From NCBI RefSeq assembly GCF_014898055.3, contig NW_026555331.1, positions 94,758,684 through 94,822,683 of the forward strand: DNA of 64,000 nucleotides, in the 5' to 3' direction. The translations under genes and the position numbers were made by a program. A model generated the notes under the pieces. The model did no database searches. It saw only the letters and a list, made by a program, of their open reading frames with translations, and was not told the origin of the DNA. This stretch comes from Talpa occidentalis. Taxonomy: Eukaryota > Chordata > Mammalia > Eulipotyphla > Talpidae. Shown piece by piece: positions 63,365-64,000 of the stretch; within the stretch, counting starts at the first letter, position 1; each line of letters opens with the position of its first letter.

Positions 63365-63546
63365 AAAACTTAAATAAGAGACCAGGAAAATGAATATAAG
63401 AAAGTGAAAATCAAAATCAACAAAAAACTATGAACCAGAGACACTTTTTGGGGGTTGGGGGGCGGGAGGGGAAGGATTGGGGTCAGAATTGGGCGTTTGC
63501 AATTGTATGGGGGAATATAAAAATAAAATTTATTATTTAAAAAAAA
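63365..63546 (+). other. L1 3' UTR with G-quadruplex-capable tract and poly(A)
   Basis: Short 3' UTR containing four G-runs at 63450-63471, a conserved feature of L1 3' UTRs, followed by a weak AATAAA-type signal (aataaaatttattattt) and the A-tail. The same layout occurs in the copies at 8437, 22827 (minus) and 55275. Confidence 0.85.
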
Positions 63547-63770
63547 AAGAGGAGGGAAAAAAGGAAAGAGACACCTGCACAGACACAGAAGGGCAGTCTT
63601 AAATGACAAGAGCTGCATTTTATCAGAAGGCTGAGTGTTCTTTTATAAGTGTTCTTCGAAGGAATTATTGTGGAAATTACCACCTGGGAGTAGGATTGGG
63701 TTGGTTTTCTGTGACTGATAAACCTTTCTGCCCCCACCTCTTGCAGACAATCTTTTCCAATCCCACCTCA
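63547..63770 (-). mobile_element. Solo LTR, 5' part (U3/R)
   Basis: Other half of the LTR split by the full-length L1 (its first 12 bases are also the L1 target-site duplication). On the minus strand it begins TGAGGTGGGATTGG at 63770 and has a TATAAA at 63647-63642, so transcription would run leftwards towards the AATAAA at 57460. Without the L1 the LTR would be about 325 bp with TG...CA ends. The 5-bp flank gagtc recurs on both sides. Retroviral class is not assigned. Confidence 0.65.
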
Positions 63771-63775
63771 GAGTC

Positions 63776-64000
63776 CTGGGAACTTCTCTAGTCAGATTCA
63801 GTTTAAGATTTATTAATCTTCTCTACCCCCACTTCTGGTGTTTGTCCTTGTAAGATCTTCCATCCAAAATTTTTCTACTCTCAGCTTCCACCTGGCATGG
63901 ATGGCAAAATCAATTAATTGCTACTATCTTAATACTGTTAGAACAAATGTACACTTTCAAAACAAATGTTATTGTAGAACTGACTGTCAAGACAGTTTCC
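63776..64000. other. Flanking sequence, nothing recognised
   Basis: Intergenic DNA beyond the LTR. It could be older repeat, but no motif was recognised. Confidence 0.4.

Larger units (their letters stand above)
57473..63546 (+). mobile_element. Full-length L1 retrotransposon
   Basis: About 6.07 kb: GC-rich 5' UTR (57473-58446), ORF1 (58447-59475), ORF2 (59550-63364, interrupted), G-rich 3' UTR and poly(A). A 12-bp duplication, aagaggagggaa, lies at 57461-57472 and 63547-63558. The target, inside an older LTR, reads CTCTT/AATA on the nicked strand, close to the L1 endonuclease preference. Structurally complete and young; coding capacity is discussed under its ORFs. Confidence 0.95.

Overview
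The window is vertebrate nuclear DNA, most likely from a laurasiatherian mammal and probably a bat outside the Pteropodidae. It is AT-rich, coding sequence is split into short exons with GT/AG junctions, and about a third of it is recognisable interspersed repeat. The bat suggestion rests on a tRNA-derived SINE of about 270 bp present in ten copies, together with young L1 copies. I recognise the general type but could not confirm the SINE family name or the species.

The only host gene I can support is AGMO (alkylglycerol monooxygenase, TMEM195) on the minus strand. Its first three coding exons lie at 53350-53475, 51857-51987 and 42427-42578. All phases, splice sites and the start codon are intact, and together they encode residues 1-136, ending at the first HxxxH of the di-iron hydroxylase core. 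Everything to the left (1-42426) reads as intron 3, because exon 4 was not found. Everything right of about 53.6 kb is 5' flanking DNA; in human and mouse the next gene on that side is MEOX2, which is not in this window.

The rest is layered transposon history. Ancient pieces include MIR, L2, a HAL1-like element, old L1, MLT1 LTRs and a MER5A-like hAT fossil. Ten lineage-specific SINEs follow, seven with clear target-site duplications. Young L1 insertions lie at 8.4 kb (with a 3' transduction), 22.8 kb and 55.3 kb. At the right end is a nested cluster: a solo LTR on the minus strand is interrupted by a full-length L1 (57473-63546), and a 5'-truncated L1 sits 28 bp away.

The observations most worth attention are these. 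(1) A SINE landed exactly on the AGMO exon 3 splice donor and duplicated it; the proximal copy is intact, the distal copy is disabled, and the SINE tail now supplies a U-rich run right after the 5' splice site. (2) The L1 at 8.4 kb carries about 125 bp of transduced 3' flank with its own poly(A) signal, bounded by an 18-bp duplication. (3) The full-length L1 has an intact ORF1, and its ORF2 is broken only by small indels, mostly in A-runs, so assembly error is a real possibility. No new multi-gene system, CRISPR array, tRNA or rRNA gene was found.
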